DNA of 64,000 nucleotides from Membranipora membranacea (Eukaryota; Bryozoa; Gymnolaemata; Cheilostomatida; Membraniporidae): the NCBI GenBank assembly GCA_914767715.1, contig OU612073.1, forward strand, positions 10,664,001 through 10,728,000. The letters run 5' to 3'. Under the pieces are notes generated by a model. It searched no databases, was not told the DNA's origin, and saw only the letters and a list, made by a program, of their open reading frames with translations. A program made the position numbers and the translations under genes. Position 1 is the stretch's first letter; each line of letters starts with the position of its first letter. Positions 31,147-42,254 of this stretch are shown piece by piece.

Positions 31147-33676
31147 CTATACCTGCATAGATGCAACAGTAAACATGGCAGGTGACATTTTCCTGGAGAC
31201 GGTTTTGTTGCTTGCGCTCGAACCTTCGTAGGAGTTGACTCTATGTCTGCTATCCAGTCTCAGTAATTGCCTCACGCTCTTCTTAAACTTTCGATGAGTA
31301 CCTCCGTATATCGCAATACTGACAGCTGGGCTCAAGTTGAACATGTAGGTTGCAATGTCCTCAAGAATCATCACAATCGGATTTTCTTCGTCTAAATTTA
31401 AAGTGGCGTAGACTGTGATTGGTAGCGTGCAGAGGATGAAGGCGAGGAAAATGAGGATGGTTGTGCGTACGCCCGTCGTTCTGCTTCTCTGGCTAGGACC
31501 TGGGGTAGAGACTTGAAGCTTCCTTATAACACACCATACTTTGATATATGATCCGAAGATGATTATGATTCTATAAGGAATAAAGTAGGGTGGAGATTAG
31601 AAAATAAAGTCTCAAATATGATAAATTACGCTGTAAAGAGCTTTCAATTAGTGCGGAATTTCGCTCAGAAGCACAAACTTGTCACTCAATATTGAATTAA
31701 TAAAAGAGCAATAGTACGGAAGCTATAATTCTCATTAGCACTCTGTCCCACCCTCCCCCTCAGTCTGTTAGCAGGGCAAAAAACGTTTAGGTTTGAGACC
31801 TCCAATTTGACACTTCTATTTGCAGATTCTAAAGTTTACATCATGTGTTCAAGCAACAGACTGTGTTGTGAGGGTGCCAAGACCTTTCTGAGAAAAGCAA
31901 ATTCATTTTGAATTCAGTGAAACAAATTCTTTTCAGCAAAAAAAAAGAGTTTGAAAAACATTCTCATCGAAAGAAAGTTATGCAAACAAAGTTTTAAAAA
32001 AAATACAAGGATGGCTGAAGGAAACTATGTTGGGCACTTACGATGGTAGATAGATGACTGAAAAGGCGATGTAGAGAGCTGCAGAGGACCTGTATCCACA
32101 TCCGTTATACCTCTTCATACACCATGTGGTGCTGGTATCCATGGCTGGTACGCAGTTAACGAGCAGGCAAAGAGACCACTGTAAATAAGAAATAGAATAG
32201 ACAATTGAGAGTTAGATTCAATAACATTCATTGAATGAGGCTTGTTGATGTTTGTTAGCCTTGTCACACGGCTAAAAAGTAGACGCATGACAAGGCTAGA
32301 TGTGTGTAACTTCGACTCAGGCGTTTATGTAGGTAAAACAAAAACAAAAAACAATCACAGCCAGGTCAAAGATCTAAGATGATGATTTATTCGAGTTTGC
32401 ATAACTGCCCTAGAATCCAATAATTGCTGTTGACTAGCCGAGGAATAGGATATTACATATGGATACCATATTTACATCCCACACTCCCAGGGGGTCTCAA
32501 TGATTGCATTGTTGCTCAACTGCTAATAAATCACGATATACCCTATTAGCACTGCGAACAAAAAGCTGTAATTGTCCTTTTTTGCACATTATGAAGTTCC
32601 TAGAAGTATTGTGGGAATCAATTTCAATTTTGGCGAACTGTTTCAGAGATTCTATTGCTGATTTGAACGGTTTTGCACATTAGTAGCTTCCTAGGTGTAA
32701 TGAGAGGGTAAAATATGAAGCTATTTCCTTTTAAAGCACATTATGAACATTTTAGTCGGAGCCAATAGAAAATAAAAAAATATTCGATGACCAAGGCCGA
32801 TTTGGCATGGGCTCAACTTCACCATAAAGTTGACAAAAAAACCAACCTGAATAAGAAGGAAGATGCGGCATTTGACCGATGTCATCACTTCAAAGTATCT
32901 CATATGCCATGTGACCGCGACTGCTCTGTCTAACGCCATGGCAGCGATTGTGGTGAAAGCGACACAAGACATTGTGTTAGTAAGTATCTGCGTGGTGATA
33001 CAGACGGGGAGCACCACATGTAGGCCGGTTACTGTGAAGTTGTTTACAGCTTGCATAAGAGGTGCGATCATTCCAGTGAGACACATACTGCACATCAGGA
33101 TACCTATAGGGCAAAGAGATAATAATGGTTTTAACGACAAGGTCATGAGAACTCGCTGTGGTTGTAAGATTTCCTTTAGGTAAACACAAATATCATTATA
33201 ATATAATTGGCGGTAAAATTGAGCGGATTAAAGTTTGGATTAACCTAGGGTGAACGCAATGACTTCATAAAAAGTGTAACAATGAAATGCTGATTTTTGA
33301 GCAGACAACCCCAAATACTTCTAGTTTTTTAACACCAAACACCCTCCCTGATCAAAACAAATCATATCTAAACACGATATGATAATAACATAATATAAAA
33401 TTGACACTGACCTCCGACCATTCTGCGAAGCTCCTTACTCCTTAGAATAACCAGAAATCCACAGCTAGTGATGGCGAATGTGAGACACGATACGAAGAAT
33501 GCGATGTTAAATCTATGATCCAGTGCGGGAGCATCGTTACACCAAACTAAATCATCCTCCACCAATACATTAGTGTTGTTGGTTATCTCTAAAGATGTGC
33601 TGTTTAGTTGGTCCCCATGAGCAAATGTGTTTGTTCTAGCTGATAAGCCATCAGTATTGCGAAGCCAAGCCGACAT
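31147..33676 (-). CDS. Rhodopsin-like (class A-type) G-protein-coupled receptor, 4 exons
   Basis: Seven-helix plasma-membrane receptor, ligand unknown. Exons in order: 33412-33676, 32847-33103, 32042-32178, 31147-31570. Phases join to 360 aa. The extracellular N terminus has NST and NNTN glycosylation sites. Helix 1 is around FFVSCLTFAITSCGFLVIL; helix 2 around LMCSMCLTGMIAPLM; helix 3 ends MALDRAVAVTWHMRY, where DRA replaces the usual DRY. Extracellular loop 2 has cysteines that can pair with the one in VVLPVC. Helix 6 has FILCTLPI (a CxxP motif). Helix 7 has LSPAVSIAIYG in place of NPxxY, followed by a basic helix 8 (HRKFKKSVRQLL). The Ser-rich tail of about 40 residues could be phosphorylated. 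The start ATG at 33676 precedes the receptor core by a normal distance. The degenerate motifs leave it an orphan. Confidence 0.85.
32256..32298. mobile_element. 43-bp minimal element, family C, copy 2
   Basis: TAGCCTTGTCACACG at the left and CGCATGACAAGGCTA at the right are inverse, with only about 13 bp between them. Flanks GATGTTTGT (32247-32255) and GATGTGTGT (32299-32307) match at 8 of 9 positions. In a GPCR intron. Confidence 0.75.
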
Positions 33677-35137
33677 GGTGTGGTTAAGTCTGATTTTCTA
33701 AAATAATGTATAAGAACGGTAACAGTGGTTGGCTGATATGTTCCTGGAGAGTTGGTCGAGAGTGTATTGAGATGTTCAAGTCTTGGCTCGGGTTATTATA
33801 GCCGCCACGATGAGCAGGTAGGCGGATTATCGATGGCTTGTGGTTAGGGCGTCTCAGCTTTGTGTTTTAAGTCTATACAGATTACATTGCATATTTACGT
33901 ACACACGTATGAGTAAATCCGGTGGTGTTGTTTATATGTGTACATCATGTAGATTAATCATTTGTTTTAAGTGATTTCAGCTGTCAATTTCTCTTGGGGG
34001 GTTGCCAATGATTTTGTGTTTATCTGGATATCAATCAATGGTTACCACAAGAGAAACAATACCATTATTATTATAATTAGTATAGGTGAGAGGAAAGTGG
34101 TTCTTTTTACCATATTTTTGTTCCGTGATATTTGATAATCCTAAGTTTACAAACACAGCAGAATTTTGAATTACACCCCAAACCGCAAATTACAACTCTT
34201 GCGCTTCAATTGTTCTTTTTACGATAGCTGTAAGCACATTGATGCCTGGGCTAAAGAAGAGAAACCGGAAAACTGAGTGTAACTGGAACCTTGCCCAATT
34301 CCCATGGGAACTGATTCAAATCTGAAAACTGAGCTAAAATTTTAAACACCTGCTGTTTACAAGGTGTAAATTTGTTTAGATATAAAAGCTAATTTTTCAT
34401 GAATTCTATCACAACCACAATGAATCGGATATTATGTTAATCATATTATTTTGTTGTCAAAAGCGAATAGCTAATTGCCGTTTTACCTGCCATATTATTT
34501 CATTTTTTGCAAACTTAACTTGATCACTATTGAAGCTGGAAAAAACTCACTGCCAGTACGGGCGTACCCACGGTGAAAATCAGACCTGTTTTTTGTTGAT
34601 GATTGCAGGAAATATAAGCTACACTAAAAATCGCAGATCCTAACACAGTTTTAGAATCTATAGCCAGCTACATGACTTCTCCTATACCTCTAAGGGCGAT
34701 TTCAAGCAAAATGAGAACGAAAAATGTTTTCAGAAAATCTGAATGAAATCAAATACCAACCCACAAGCTTAACTCATAACTTCTCCGCCGGTAACATTTA
34801 TGACTATGCTGCAAAGCGGTTTTGTGCCAGATGTACACCTGAACTTGCCTGCAAAATGGATCATCTCGGCGCTCAGAATGCAAATTTCAAATACACTTCG
34901 CCAACCTGTCAAATTATCTCCCTTGAATATACATCTGGATAACACCCCATTTTCTCATCCATACAGCTGGTCACATAAGTTCCATACAACAAAACAAAAC
35001 CCTCATTGTTTTTAGGAGAGACTTCGACAAGGTCTGGCTTGTTTAATTCTGTTGCTCTCATATTTATCAAAATGATGGATTATTTAATTTACTGAGTTTT
35101 TATTTAGTAAGCTGCTGTTGCAAATGCATTGTGCATC
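33677..35137. other. Upstream region of the GPCR, no gene recognised
   Basis: It would hold the GPCR promoter and 5' UTR on the minus strand. Overlapping short frames at 34724-35015 have no recognisable similarity. Confidence 0.5.
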
Positions 35138-35145
35138 ATATAAAC

Positions 35146-35665
35146 CAGGGGTGCCCAACCTTTTCTCTCACATGAGCCATTTAAAAAATCAATCACACCA
35201 AATGAGCTGACCACATCGCATCACGTGTAGACAACATGGAAACAGTCAGTGATATATATGTATCACATTCATTCATGTATAAGTGCTGGCAAAATTACCA
35301 AAGCAAAGTCACTGTGTAAGATTATGCGCGCAGCGCGAACGTTTTTTTGAGGCAATTTCTGGTCATATGAGGCGCCCTGGAGTTTTGAAAGCATTGTAAG
35401 CATTTTGCAAATTTTTATAAGCATTTTGGAAAATTTAGGTTGGCAAGACTGCAAGAAGACAACTCTACACACACATACAACGCAGGCACCCAGTACAATG
35501 AACTTGTATACACTATACATACATTTAATGTACATTGTACATGCATGAATTGAATGCATGAAATTCGCGCCAAAAAGCGCGTGAAATTTGCAAATATTAA
35601 AATGAGCCACCCAAAAAGCCAAAATGAGCCGAGGTGGCTCATGAGCCATAGGTTGGGCACCCCTG
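35146..35665. mobile_element. Non-autonomous hAT element, complete with 8-bp target duplication
   Basis: The ends CAGGGGTGCCCAACCT and AGGTTGGGCACCCCTG are perfect inverse repeats typical of hAT transposons. ATATAAAC is duplicated exactly at 35138-35145 and 35666-35673. Subterminal copies of atgagcc (for example 35163, 35602, 35623 and 35640) resemble hAT transposase-binding repeats. No transposase is encoded; open frames through it on both strands are incidental. Confidence 0.93.
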
Positions 35666-35967
35666 ATATAAACAGTTGGTTGAGTACTCTTGAATCGGTA
35701 TGGAAAAAAAACCAAAACAGTTTACCCGTAAAAACTATCCTATAAAATTACCTCGCACAAATCCTACTTTCTATCGCAGAGTTTCTATCCGGCAATCAAA
35801 ATTTTCAAATTTTTTGACATTTAAATTAATTACAGAACAGACTAAGAATTATAATCTTATAAATACTCTCATAACACTTTAGTGGTTTGGCAAACAAACT
35901 TCTTGTTGTGAACAGGGTGACCAGGCTTTGTTTGAATTAAGTTTTTTTGAATAACATAATATGTAGC

Positions 35968-36410
35968 TAAAATAGGGTAGTACATCATTGTATGCTCCCA
36001 TGTGAAAAAATATATCATCAAGCAAAATGGATGAAATTTTCATAGAGGAATGCGCCACAGATTAAACATTGCCGTAGTTTTGCCTTACGAGTATCTGTTA
36101 CAGGTGCATTAAAGCAAAACTTCTTATGGATCTAGATGTTGTGAATTGTGTTAGGATTCATCTTGCTAAAATTCTCTAACATGGAAATATTAAAATGGTA
36201 GTACACCTGTATGCTCTAATGTGAAAAATTATACCATCAAGTCAAATGGAGGAAAATGTCATGGGAGAAGGCGCCATAGACTTAAAATTAGAGAAGTTTT
36301 GCCTTTTGAGGATCCATTGTGGGTGCATTATAGCAAAATTCTCCATGAAACTTGTGATTTTGGGGAATATTCATCTTCCTAAAATTGTCTCTGACTGGGA
36401 AATATCAAAT
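35968..36410. repeat. Diverged tandem duplication, period about 220 bp
   Basis: The order tagtaca, gtatgct, atgtgaaaaa, ccatcaag, aatgga, gcgcca, gttttgcctt and ggtgcatta appears twice, starting near 35978 and 36198. The 66-codon open frame at 36246-36446 lies in the second copy and is not conserved in the first. Confidence 0.75.
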
Positions 36411-38219
36411 TACACCCGGAATCAACCTTGGGAGAGGCTGGGATGAATTGCAATTTTTTTGTTTACCAGGGACAACGATAAGCTGCAGATTACATTTAAT
36501 TACAGCACCTTAAAGTGTATGAATCCCGAAAAGCTTACCAAAAATAAGATGATAAAACTAAAATTTATGACACTGAGGTGCTAAACTAAGTCTTAAAGTG
36601 CTCCACGTGGTCACAGCAGGTGCGAAGGTTATCAGGGTGCTCGATCTCTCCACTTTTTGACAAGAAGTGATTTGAATCTTGAGCTTAAGGTACATACAAA
36701 TAAACGTTACTTACAGACATTAAGCTTTCAGATCCTGACTAAGCAACTCTTGGTGCACCGGAGCCCCTGCAAAAACTTTCAATCAGAGCAAGCTTCCAAT
36801 TGGTTTAACTTTCAGTTTTAGTGCAGCAACTTGCCATGACCTGCCATCCACATGAGTCTTTCCTGGTGCAGTTAATAAAATTCTTTACCTGGAGAAAAGA
36901 GTTCTACGAGGTCAAAATTCTTGATAAAGGACTGCAAGTCTGACAAAAATTTCCATACTTATCATTATGTAATTAAATATTCAAAAGTGCGGCAAACTGT
37001 ACAGGGATTAGCAGGAGGCACAGCCAACAAGGGAGACAGAATCATTAGCAGCAAGAATATCAACCAACAGGGCACCAGAGATGCTGGCGGAGAGTCGTCG
37101 TTGAAGTACAAGATACTATATGACCAGCATTGTTAAAATAATAGGAAACCGCTTGGCGGTAAAGGTACAAACATTTAACAACTCTACCACATTGAAATAT
37201 AAATTACAAACTCACCCAGATTATGAAGGGCCACAAAGACTTCTCCGCTGATAAAGATTATGTAACTTGCAAAGAAGCGCAAGACCACAAATCTGGTGCA
37301 GACACTCAAAAACAACTCTTTCAACATTGAAAATAAAAATGATAAATGGTAGCAAAACAATCTCTCATTTATGGGCGATGGTGAAAATCAACATCGATTT
37401 ATGAAGCTTTATACTTCCACAATCAGCATTATTACTATTATTTGTACAGATTGATGAGTTGGATTAATTAGAACATATATCACCTAAGACTCAATCAGGT
37501 ACAGGTGTTGACATTGGAACCAATGCTAGATTGCAAAAAAGTCCGACCATATCATTTTGTTTTGATTTAATCCCGCCACAATTTTTCAATTACAGATGAT
37601 GTCTGAGTTGATGATATTTTTTTATGAATATGAAATCGCCAGGCACTGATCTAACATTTGTGCAAGCGAAATCCAAAAATAGAACGTGATGGCGTAAAGG
37701 AAAATGTGAATGACTTTGTTACCGATAGCCGTGGCTAAATCGGTGTTTGTTCACTTTGATTGCTGTGTGGTTATCTCAAAATTGTTCTCGGACACCCGGG
37801 GTCATAAAATCCCTTGTATGATGTCATAGCCAACCGGAAGAGTGATGTTAACATCCAAAGTGTGCGAAATCACCCCCTGGGGACTGTTGTTTTATCAAGC
37901 TTCACTTAACCCGATTTATGTACAGCTCAACGGCTTGCTAGAAAAATCTAGCCGAGAGATATCAGGCAAGTCATTAACTATATATAAATGGCCAAGAGGT
38001 CAGGTAAGCCACTGCCAGTGATGGATAGATGAATAAGACAATACACTATTGAAAGACAAATTACCCCCCCCCCCCTCCCAGTTGGACACCTTACACCACT
38101 TTTTACTTTCTAGTTTCTATAATTTGCTAGGGCAAGAAGAAGTGAGTACTTGATACATTTAACCAATTTTATGATTTGGAACATTTATATAAAAGAAAAG
38201 GAAAAAACTTTTTGATGTG
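36411..38219. other. Spacer without recognised gene
   Basis: AT-rich sequence with a 12-C run at 38064-38075. I see no conserved coding block on either strand. Confidence 0.5.
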
Positions 38220-39731
38220 TCATGAGATTGTACAACAGCTTTTCTTGTTCTTCTGATCCTCTTGAATATCTTCAACAGGGGGTTCATTATCTGATGGCCC
38301 TTTGTCTCTGTCTTGACCTTTTCCCCTCGACTTCTGATGCTCAGATTCACTAACATCTGGCCGCCATTCTAATTCTTCAGAAATAAATGAGCCTTGCTGT
38401 GATGGTGACAATTGGTCTCGCTCGGAAGGTGTAAACCGATCTCGATCTAAAGTTGAAATTCGATCCCGCTCTGAAGGTGAAAATGGGTCTTTGTGTGAAG
38501 GTGGAGTCGTTGGTGACTGCGGACTAATGCTAGCTGCTCGGTTTAGAGATTGAGGTAGTGGGTAATAAGAACCAGTTTTAGGATTGATAAAACCATGAAT
38601 TGTTCGGTCTGGATTTTGGTCAGCTTGTGCATTTGTTGGCCTAAAGAATGGATCCTTCTTATCCTGGCCTGTTGGGTAGTTATTTTGGTTTGCAGGAGTT
38701 GGGGGCTGGCTAGGATTCAACTGGTCATAATCATTAGTGGTTTCATCCAATTCATTGAAACTATCTAAGCGTTCCCGCTCCTCTCCTTTTTTCCGAGGTA
38801 TATACTCAGTCGAGTGAGCAAGTTGGGCAACTCCACAATCAGATGTGAGGTACTTTTCTTTCTTACCAAGTTTATTAGTGTCTGGGCTATCATCTTCGGT
38901 TTGGCTTTCCCTATCCCTTTGACTGCGTTTCTTCTTAGATTTCTTGTCCAGACCGTTTCGTTTCATGTATTGCTTCTTACTTTCCCTTAAATATCTGAGA
39001 GCACCCAATTCAATATGACGAGGCGGTTTAATGTCGGTGTGTTTGTGTTTGCCATGTTTGTGGGGTTTGTCATAACGATCCTTCTTCTTTTTTTTCTTCT
39101 TGCTTGATTTGCTTGGCTCAACACTACTGTCTCGGGATGTCTGATTTGACTGAGTATATCGACTTACCTGATAGTCCTCTGGGACGCTAGTTGCCCTAGA
39201 GGTAATCTGAATGTTATCAACTGTGCGTTCAGGATAATTTTGACTTGAATGACGGTGTTTCTCTGGATGCAACGAACAGTTTTTCAGAGTACATCCACTA
39301 GGGTATATGTAAGTGTCATCATCTGTAAGGGAAGTATTCCTTGATGAATTAGGGATGTTTCCACCTTGTTGAACAGCTGGGTTAATATTCCTCGTTGGGA
39401 TGGTTATGTAGCCATCTTGCCGAGCGCTTGTATCAGTATTCCTAGGCGGATTAGTTATGTAGCCGTTTTGTCTATCGATTGTTACTGTATCATTATTCCT
39501 AGGCAGATTGGTAATATAGCCATCTTGTCGAACAGTTGTATCAGTATTCCTAGGCAGATTGGCAATATAGCCATCTTGTCGAACAGTTGTATCAGTATCC
39601 CTAGGCAGATTGGCAATATAACCATCTTGTCGATCGTTTGTATTAGTATTCCTTGGTAAACCGGCACTGTATCCATTCTGTTGGCCAGGCTGTGTGTATG
39701 TACCTTGCCTATCTTGAGCATCGTAGTACAT
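38220..39731 (-). CDS. Low-complexity Lys/Ser-rich protein with N-terminal 17-residue repeats and CaaX box
   Basis: Single open frame of 503 aa; family not recognised. Residues about 20-130 hold six degenerate repeats of the type RQDGYIANLPRNTDTTV. A Cys-containing linker, CTLKNCSLHPEKHRHSS, follows. A polybasic block with SKKKKKKKDRYDKPHKHGKH lies near 205-280, then a Ser/Pro/Asp-rich region with repeated SERDR motifs. The C terminus is KKSCCTIS, in which CTIS fits a CaaX prenylation box (a final Ser favours farnesyl), and the extra Cys could be acylated. Membrane tethering is inferred. The frame stays open about 60 bases upstream of the chosen ATG, so a 5' exon could exist. The neighbour at 40227-41078 shares the polybasic block and the CysCysThr end on the same strand, so the two are probably tandem paralogues. 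No membrane span or enzyme motif is visible. Confidence 0.8.
   Translation of the reverse strand: MYYDAQDRQGTYTQPGQQNGYSAGLPRNTNTNDRQDGYIANLPRDTDTTVRQDGYIANLPRNTDTTVRQDGYITNLPRNNDTVTIDRQNGYITNPPRNTDTSARQDGYITIPTRNINPAVQQGGNIPNSSRNTSLTDDDTYIYPSGCTLKNCSLHPEKHRHSSQNYPERTVDNIQITSRATSVPEDYQVSRYTQSNQTSRDSSVEPSKSSKKKKKKKDRYDKPHKHGKHKHTDIKPPRHIELGALRYLRESKKQYMKRNGLDKKSKKKRSQRDRESQTEDDSPDTNKLGKKEKYLTSDCGVAQLAHSTEYIPRKKGEERERLDSFNELDETTNDYDQLNPSQPPTPANQNNYPTGQDKKDPFFRPTNAQADQNPDRTIHGFINPKTGSYYPLPQSLNRAASISPQSPTTPPSHKDPFSPSERDRISTLDRDRFTPSERDQLSPSQQGSFISEELEWRPDVSESEHQKSRGKGQDRDKGPSDNEPPVEDIQEDQKNKKSCCTIS
39390..39665 (-). repeat. 51-bp coding minisatellite
   Basis: Units of about 51 bp built on attggcaatatagccatctt and gtcgaacagttgtatcagta. 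The best-preserved are at about 39490-39650, where two neighbours are nearly identical. Each unit encodes 17 residues of the CaaX-protein N terminus. Confidence 0.9.
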
Positions 39732-40188
39732 TGTTGATCCATCATTGCAAACAATGATGTCAACATAATGTTTGTAAAAGGAAACGGGAAGATCATCAGA
39801 ACGTTACTCAGCAGCAAAAGGTATCACCCAGAATTGTAATAAGACATTGACATTATTTTGGGTGTGTGTAGTGTTGTACTTTCCATCACCATAATGCATA
39901 AAAGAAGCTCTTGGTTGGGAAAATTTGTCCCAGGCTAAGCCCAAACGCTGCATTTGTTTTATCATTGTTCTGCTTACACTTGAATTTTGGAAGTATTTTC
40001 ATAATTTTGGGTGAATAGACATATCAGAAAGAGGTTATGTTGATCAAGTTCATTCACAGTTACAGGAACCTGTTTTATTTTATTACTTTAGTTAGGTTTT
40101 AGATAGGAAGGTGAATGTGTAACATTGGTTGATCTGTTAGAGTACCTTACAAAAAACCAAGTACAGCAGGCAGATTTTTGTATAGTTA

Positions 40189-40194
40189 TTTATT
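40189..40194 (-). terminator. AATAAA polyadenylation signal
   Basis: The plus strand reads tttatt here, giving AATAAA on the minus strand, 33 bases after the TAA of the CaaX gene that ends at 40227. The spacing is short but acceptable for a compact 3' UTR. Confidence 0.55.
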
Positions 40195-40226
40195 TAAAAA
40201 AAATACGGATTCATTGGGGCAACAAT

Positions 40227-41078
40227 TCATAACACAGTGCAGCATTTCTTTTGTTTGTGAGGGGCACTGGGTTGGTCAACAGGATTCTGATTGGCTGCAT
40301 TGGGATCATCTGACACTCTTGCTGCAATCATAGATGGACTGTTAAGAAAGGGGTTACTACTGTCATCATATTTGGTATTGTATGGCTGGCGTCTACAGTA
40401 TCTATGATAGGAAGCATTATTATCCAACCTCGGATCGTACAAACATGGCTGCCGCTTGCAGAAGGACACCTTGCCAGGAACTTTCATAGGGTACATCTCA
40501 GACTCATCAGAGCTTATTGATCTTGTGTCTTTGCCAACAGTCGTATCACTGTCCGTATCAGAATCAGGGTGTGCACCTGGAATTTTCAGAGTCTTTATTT
40601 GACCACGTTTTGATGGTGGGGAATCCACATCATAATAGTAATATTCCTCAGACAATGAGTTTGTTCTACTCGATTTCTTACTTCGATGTTGATGCTTTTC
40701 TCTATCCTTATCTTTCTTTTTGGATTTATCCTTCTTCTTTTTCTTGTGTTTCACAGTTAATTCTGATGACGATCGGTCCTTAGTCTTGCTTTTGTGCTTT
40801 TTGTGCTTTGATAGAAGAACATGAACATCAGAAGATGATCTCATATTGTCCTTGTGGTGTTTCTTCTTACTTTTCTTGAGTCTGACAGATGATCTAGACA
40901 AAGAGGTCACCTCTTTATAGTGTTTACTTGGTGATCGTGATTTTGACTTCTTATGTTTGCGATCCTTCTTCTTTTTCTTGTGTCGACTTTTGCCACCGAT
41001 ACTAGATACTCTACTATGGGCACTTCGCTGACTGCGGTTACTACTTCTGCTCGGCTGCTTTTTTGGCCATTTGCCCAT
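40227..41078 (-). CDS. Lys/Ser/His-rich low-complexity protein with CaaX box, second tandem member
   Basis: Single exon, 283 aa from the ATG at 41078 (MGKWPKKQPSRSSNRSQ). The frame is open about 40 bases further up, but without an ATG, and tattcag just before the start could be a splice acceptor. Roughly the first 140 residues are extremely basic and Ser-rich, with runs such as HKKKKKDRKHKKSKSRSPS and KHKKKKKDKSKKKDKDRE. An acidic Tyr/Asp stretch (EEYYYYDVDSPPS) and SDTDSDT/SSDESE acidic serine clusters resembling casein kinase 2 sites follow. Then come two Cys-Arg-basic motifs, FCKRQPCLYDPRL and YCRRQPYN. The C terminus is KQKKCCTVL, where CTVL is a CaaX box with Leu, favouring geranylgeranylation. 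The basic part alone could be mistaken for a nuclear SR-like protein; the CaaX end argues for a membrane-tethered one. Function unknown. Confidence 0.8.
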   Translation of the reverse strand: MGKWPKKQPSRSSNRSQRSAHSRVSSIGGKSRHKKKKKDRKHKKSKSRSPSKHYKEVTSLSRSSVRLKKSKKKHHKDNMRSSSDVHVLLSKHKKHKSKTKDRSSSELTVKHKKKKKDKSKKKDKDREKHQHRSKKSSRTNSLSEEYYYYDVDSPPSKRGQIKTLKIPGAHPDSDTDSDTTVGKDTRSISSDESEMYPMKVPGKVSFCKRQPCLYDPRLDNNASYHRYCRRQPYNTKYDDSSNPFLNSPSMIAARVSDDPNAANQNPVDQPSAPHKQKKCCTVL

Positions 41079-42254
41079 AACTGAATATGTTTGTGAGAAA
41101 GCAACTCGAGAAGTTGTCAATATGTTTAAACAATTAGTGACTATCCTTGAAGTCTGTCAGCTTAATTTTTAACAAATACCTTTAAATTTTTGACTGCAAA
41201 TTACAGCTGACTTGAGAAATAACTTGGTCCCTACACGAAGAGTTACATTATTGGCACCGTGAAAGCCTGCTGTAAACAGCAAAGTCGCTGTCAGCGTCAT
41301 AAAGTTCACTGTTACAACAGGTTGGCAATGAGAGACACATCAGTAGTTCATTTGGTTCTTTTTGCATAATGCTACAGCCAATTATTGGTTTAGCAAAAGG
41401 CAAGAAATGGTTGTAGAAGCCCTTCTAATCTTCCTGCTCATTGCATTTGGCCAAAAAAGATGGGTAACACCTTGGCAAGAATTATATAAAACTAAAACAG
41501 TCATATTGAGTAGGCATTTCGTTCTGAAATGTCCTCAAATCCTCTGAACAACTGCGTAACAGGCACTGAGCCAGGATTAGGGACAAAGGGATATTTTAAG
41601 TTTCTTACATTTTATATAATATATACTACAGTAGTTTATATCACTCTCTTTGGTTGATAGCAAAAATAGTTATATTATTTTTAGTAGCTCAAAGTAACCG
41701 GATGGTATATGGACCGATTTTAGTATCAATGGACACCAAAGACGCGTTGTAGTGAAAGGCAATAATGAATTTCATTCCTTTTTCGATGAAGCTGAAGGTT
41801 AAGATTGGTCCGAAATTATCTAATAATGCTATGGGAGTTACATGTTCTTTGTGGGTAGCATTTGAACCAGAAGTACACCACATAATGCTTTCAACGTAAC
41901 ATTTCACAATTATTGTGGTTTAATTTTTCACTGGCCAAGACATAGACTTTAGCATGGTGTGTGGCTTGCCTCAGAAGGTATTAAGAGATTCAAGAGCTAA
42001 CAGAATTTCAGAAGACGTCAAACGAAGTATTTATCAAAGAGAAAATTCTTTATTGAATCAAGCACTACGCTATATTTGACCCTCTCTTCAACTGTTGAGA
42101 ATTTGGGGATATGTTGCTTAGCTGTAAACAACAGTTGTGTACACATTAATCAAATAAATCTTACTTAATCTGTTTTAATCATTCATCATGTAACCAAATT
42201 GAACTCTCTCCTGAGTTTGAACTGAAAACAAACATTTTTCGGAAAATTTTCCAC
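41079..42254. other. Spacer between the CaaX genes and the MRPS9 3' end
   Basis: No conserved coding block on either strand. The upstream part would hold the promoter of the minus-strand CaaX gene. Confidence 0.5.

Noticed and set aside
35269-35715. 148-residue minus-strand frame
   Set aside because: It lies almost wholly within the non-autonomous hAT element and crosses its terminal repeat; composition is not protein-like.
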